NCBI GenBank assembly: GCA_947447385.1
Contig: CANFKN010000063.1
Coordinates: 1-7,234, forward strand
Source: Microbacteriaceae bacterium
Lineage (GTDB): Bacteria; Actinomycetota; Actinomycetes; Actinomycetales; Microbacteriaceae
Length of the DNA: 7,234 bases
Direction of reading: 5' to 3'
The notes under the pieces are model-generated. The model searched no databases. It was not told the DNA's origin and worked only from the letters and a program-made list of their open reading frames with translations. Positions 6,185 to 7,234 of this stretch are shown here, one piece after another. The translations under genes and the position numbers were made by a program. How positions within the stretch are numbered: position 1 is the stretch's first letter; each line of letters begins with the position of its first letter.

Positions 6185-6811
6185 TTATTTGAGAACGTAG
6201 ATGATCAGGAACAAGCCGATCCAAACCACGTCAACGAAGTGCCAGTAGTAAGAGACCACGATGGCGCTGACAGCCTCTTTGTGACCATACTTCTTCACCG
6301 CGTAGGTGCGGCCAATAACAAGCAAGAACGCGACTAGACCGCCGGTAACGTGCAGTGCGTGAAAACCGGTTGTCACATAGAAGGCGCTGCCGTAAGAGTT
6401 TGAATCTAGGGTGATTCCCTCGGCGATTAGGTTGGCATATTCCCAAACCTGACCCGAAACGAACATCGCGCCCATGACGAAGCTCAAGAAGAACCACTCA
6501 ACGACGCCCCACTTGACTGGCGACCAGCCAGTTTTGGTCGGCTGCATGCGCTCGGCTGCAAAAACACCGAACTGCGCGGTGAAAGACGATGCCACAAGAA
6601 TCAGGGTGTTGACGAGTGCGAATGGCACGTTTAGGTGAGGTGTTTCGTCGCCCCACAGGCTGCCTGAGTTCGCTCGCAGGCTGAAATAAACAGCGAACAA
6701 ACCGGCGAAGAACATAACTTCACTGCCGAGCCAAACAATGGTGCCCACTGCGGTCTGGCTAGGACGGTTGATGATGGGGGCATTTTGCTGCGTCAAATTG
6801 ATTGAAGACAT
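6185..6811 (-). CDS. ctaE: Cytochrome c oxidase subunit III, short five-helix form
   Basis: Cofactor-free membrane subunit that stabilises subunit I and helps proton uptake in the aa3 oxidase. The 208 residues hold five hydrophobic helices, near 22-44, 64-85, 103-122, 142-165 and 185-206. This is the short actinobacterial form that lacks the two N-terminal helices of the mitochondrial protein. Family motifs are present: WLGSEVMFFAGLFAVYF with E31, TTGFHALHVTGG (H151, H154) and SYYWHFVDVVWIGLF (H191). It is the first gene of ctaE-qcrC-qcrA-qcrB, although its partner subunits are encoded in the facing operon, so the two arms must be expressed in balance. No Shine-Dalgarno sequence precedes the ATG, and a -10-like box ends 6 bases before it, which suggests a leaderless transcript. 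Confidence 0.97.
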   Translation of the reverse strand: MSSINLTQQNAPIINRPSQTAVGTIVWLGSEVMFFAGLFAVYFSLRANSGSLWGDETPHLNVPFALVNTLILVASSFTAQFGVFAAERMQPTKTGWSPVKWGVVEWFFLSFVMGAMFVSGQVWEYANLIAEGITLDSNSYGSAFYVTTGFHALHVTGGLVAFLLVIGRTYAVKKYGHKEAVSAIVVSYYWHFVDVVWIGLFLIIYVLK

Positions 6812-6817
6812 AGGTTA

Positions 6818-6823
6818 ATACTA
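6818..6823 (-). promoter_or_regulatory. Possible -10 box for a leaderless ctaE-qcrCAB transcript
   Basis: TAGTAT on the minus strand (four of six matches to TATAAT) ends 6 bases before the ctaE ATG. This would place transcription start at the A of the start codon. No ribosome site lies in between and no clear -35 box is seen at the expected distance. Leaderless starts with this spacing are common in actinobacteria. A CCCGCGGG palindrome (6826-6833) sits just upstream and could be a protein site or chance. Confidence 0.4.
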
Positions 6824-6880
6824 AACCCGCGGGCGTTATCTTTTCGTCATATTTGGGCGCAGTTAGCGCAATTTCAGCCA

Positions 6881-6886
6881 TAAACT
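6881..6886 (+). promoter_or_regulatory. Possible -10 box for a leaderless trpD transcript
   Basis: TAAACT (the TANNNT form of an actinobacterial -10) ends 6 bases before the trpD ATG, so the start codon would be the first transcribed triplet. No Shine-Dalgarno sequence is visible upstream and no good -35 box. I see no trp attenuator or leader peptide in the 81-base gap, which is too short for one. Confidence 0.4.
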
Positions 6887-6892
6887 TTTGCT

Positions 6893-7234
6893 ATGAACGC
6901 TGTTTTGACTTGGCCGGCTCTGCTTGGCAAACTTTTGCAAAAATCTGACCTTTCGCGTGCCGAAACCAGTTGGGTAATGCAGCAAATTATGAACGGTGAA
7001 GCCAGTGAAGGTCAGATGGGCGCGTTCATGATGGGGCTTCGCGCTAAAGGTGAAACTGTTGACGAAATCTCGGGTTTGGTTGACGTGATGCTTGAGCGAT
7101 CGGTGCTGCTCACCACGGGCAATGACGCTCTAGAGATCGTCGGAACCGGGGGAGACCTGATCGGCACGGTGAACGTTAGCTCAATGGCTAGCATCTTGAG
7201 TGCGGCGGCGGGTATTCCAGTGTTAAAACACGGC
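6893..7234 (+). CDS. trpD: Anthranilate phosphoribosyltransferase, N-terminal part (cut by window end)
   Basis: Enzyme of tryptophan synthesis that joins anthranilate to phosphoribosyl pyrophosphate. The first 114 residues are visible and the frame is open to the right edge; the full protein is usually about 340-350 residues. The helical N-terminal domain (about 7-70) includes GAFMMGLRAKGET. The catalytic domain begins with VGTGGD (83-88), the glycine-rich phosphoribosyl pyrophosphate loop, then TVNVSSM (92-98), and KHG (112-114), where the window ends. The start at 6893 matches the family N-terminus and follows a -10-like box without a ribosome site. It runs divergently from ctaE. In Mycobacterium tuberculosis trpD is likewise the neighbour of ctaE, in divergent orientation, so the pairing is old and not a sign of shared function. 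It appears isolated from other trp genes, at least on this side. Confidence 0.95.
   Translation, partial: MNAVLTWPALLGKLLQKSDLSRAETSWVMQQIMNGEASEGQMGAFMMGLRAKGETVDEISGLVDVMLERSVLLTTGNDALEIVGTGGDLIGTVNVSSMASILSAAAGIPVLKHG

Noticed and set aside
7012..7194. Minus-strand 60-residue frame at the right edge
   Set aside because: It is opposite the conserved trpD sequence, including the VGTGGD loop, and has no ribosome site or recognisable features.

Overview
The window is a bacterial aerobic respiration locus. It carries the genes for an actinobacterial cytochrome bc1-aa3 supercomplex as two convergent arms, followed by the start of a tryptophan biosynthesis gene. Several signs point to an actinobacterium: a three-helix Rieske protein (QcrA), a membrane-anchored di-haem cytochrome c (QcrC), a cytochrome b with a PDWY motif and a long C-terminal extension, the small subunit CtaF, and a trpD gene divergent from ctaE. 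The base composition looks near 50% GC by eye. That is low for the phylum and would fit a small-genome aquatic Microbacteriaceae (Luna/Rhodoluna-like). This placement is an inference.

Layout on the plus strand: the tail of a gene that is probably ctaC (1-93), ctaD (100-1776) and ctaF (1783-2196), packed as an operon and closed by a strong intrinsic terminator (2219-2250). A gap of about 400 bases without a protein gene follows (2197-2601). It ends in a bidirectional terminator (2537-2571). Layout on the minus strand, read from the right: ctaE (6811-6185), qcrC (6142-5339), qcrA (5282-4224) and qcrB (4224-2602), again a compact operon. At the right edge trpD (6893 onward, cut by the window end) runs divergently from ctaE across 81 bases.

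Together the genes supply most of the final part of the respiratory chain. QcrB and QcrA oxidise menaquinol. QcrC passes electrons directly to the CuA centre of CtaC, so no soluble cytochrome c is needed. CtaD, with CtaE and CtaF, reduces oxygen to water and pumps protons. The split of the supercomplex into two facing operons beside trpD matches the known arrangement in mycobacteria, except that ctaD sits here between ctaC and ctaF.

The least expected part is the gap between the operons. From about 2295 to 2536 it can fold into a dense series of stems: a three-way junction, a 9-bp hairpin, a two-storey stem whose loop may form a pseudoknot, and further small hairpins. It has no gene downstream to regulate. 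From memory it resembles the HEARO / omega RNA family (guide RNAs of IscB and IsrB nucleases), yet no nuclease or transposase gene is present in the window. It is reported as a candidate stand-alone structured RNA. The family assignment is tentative.
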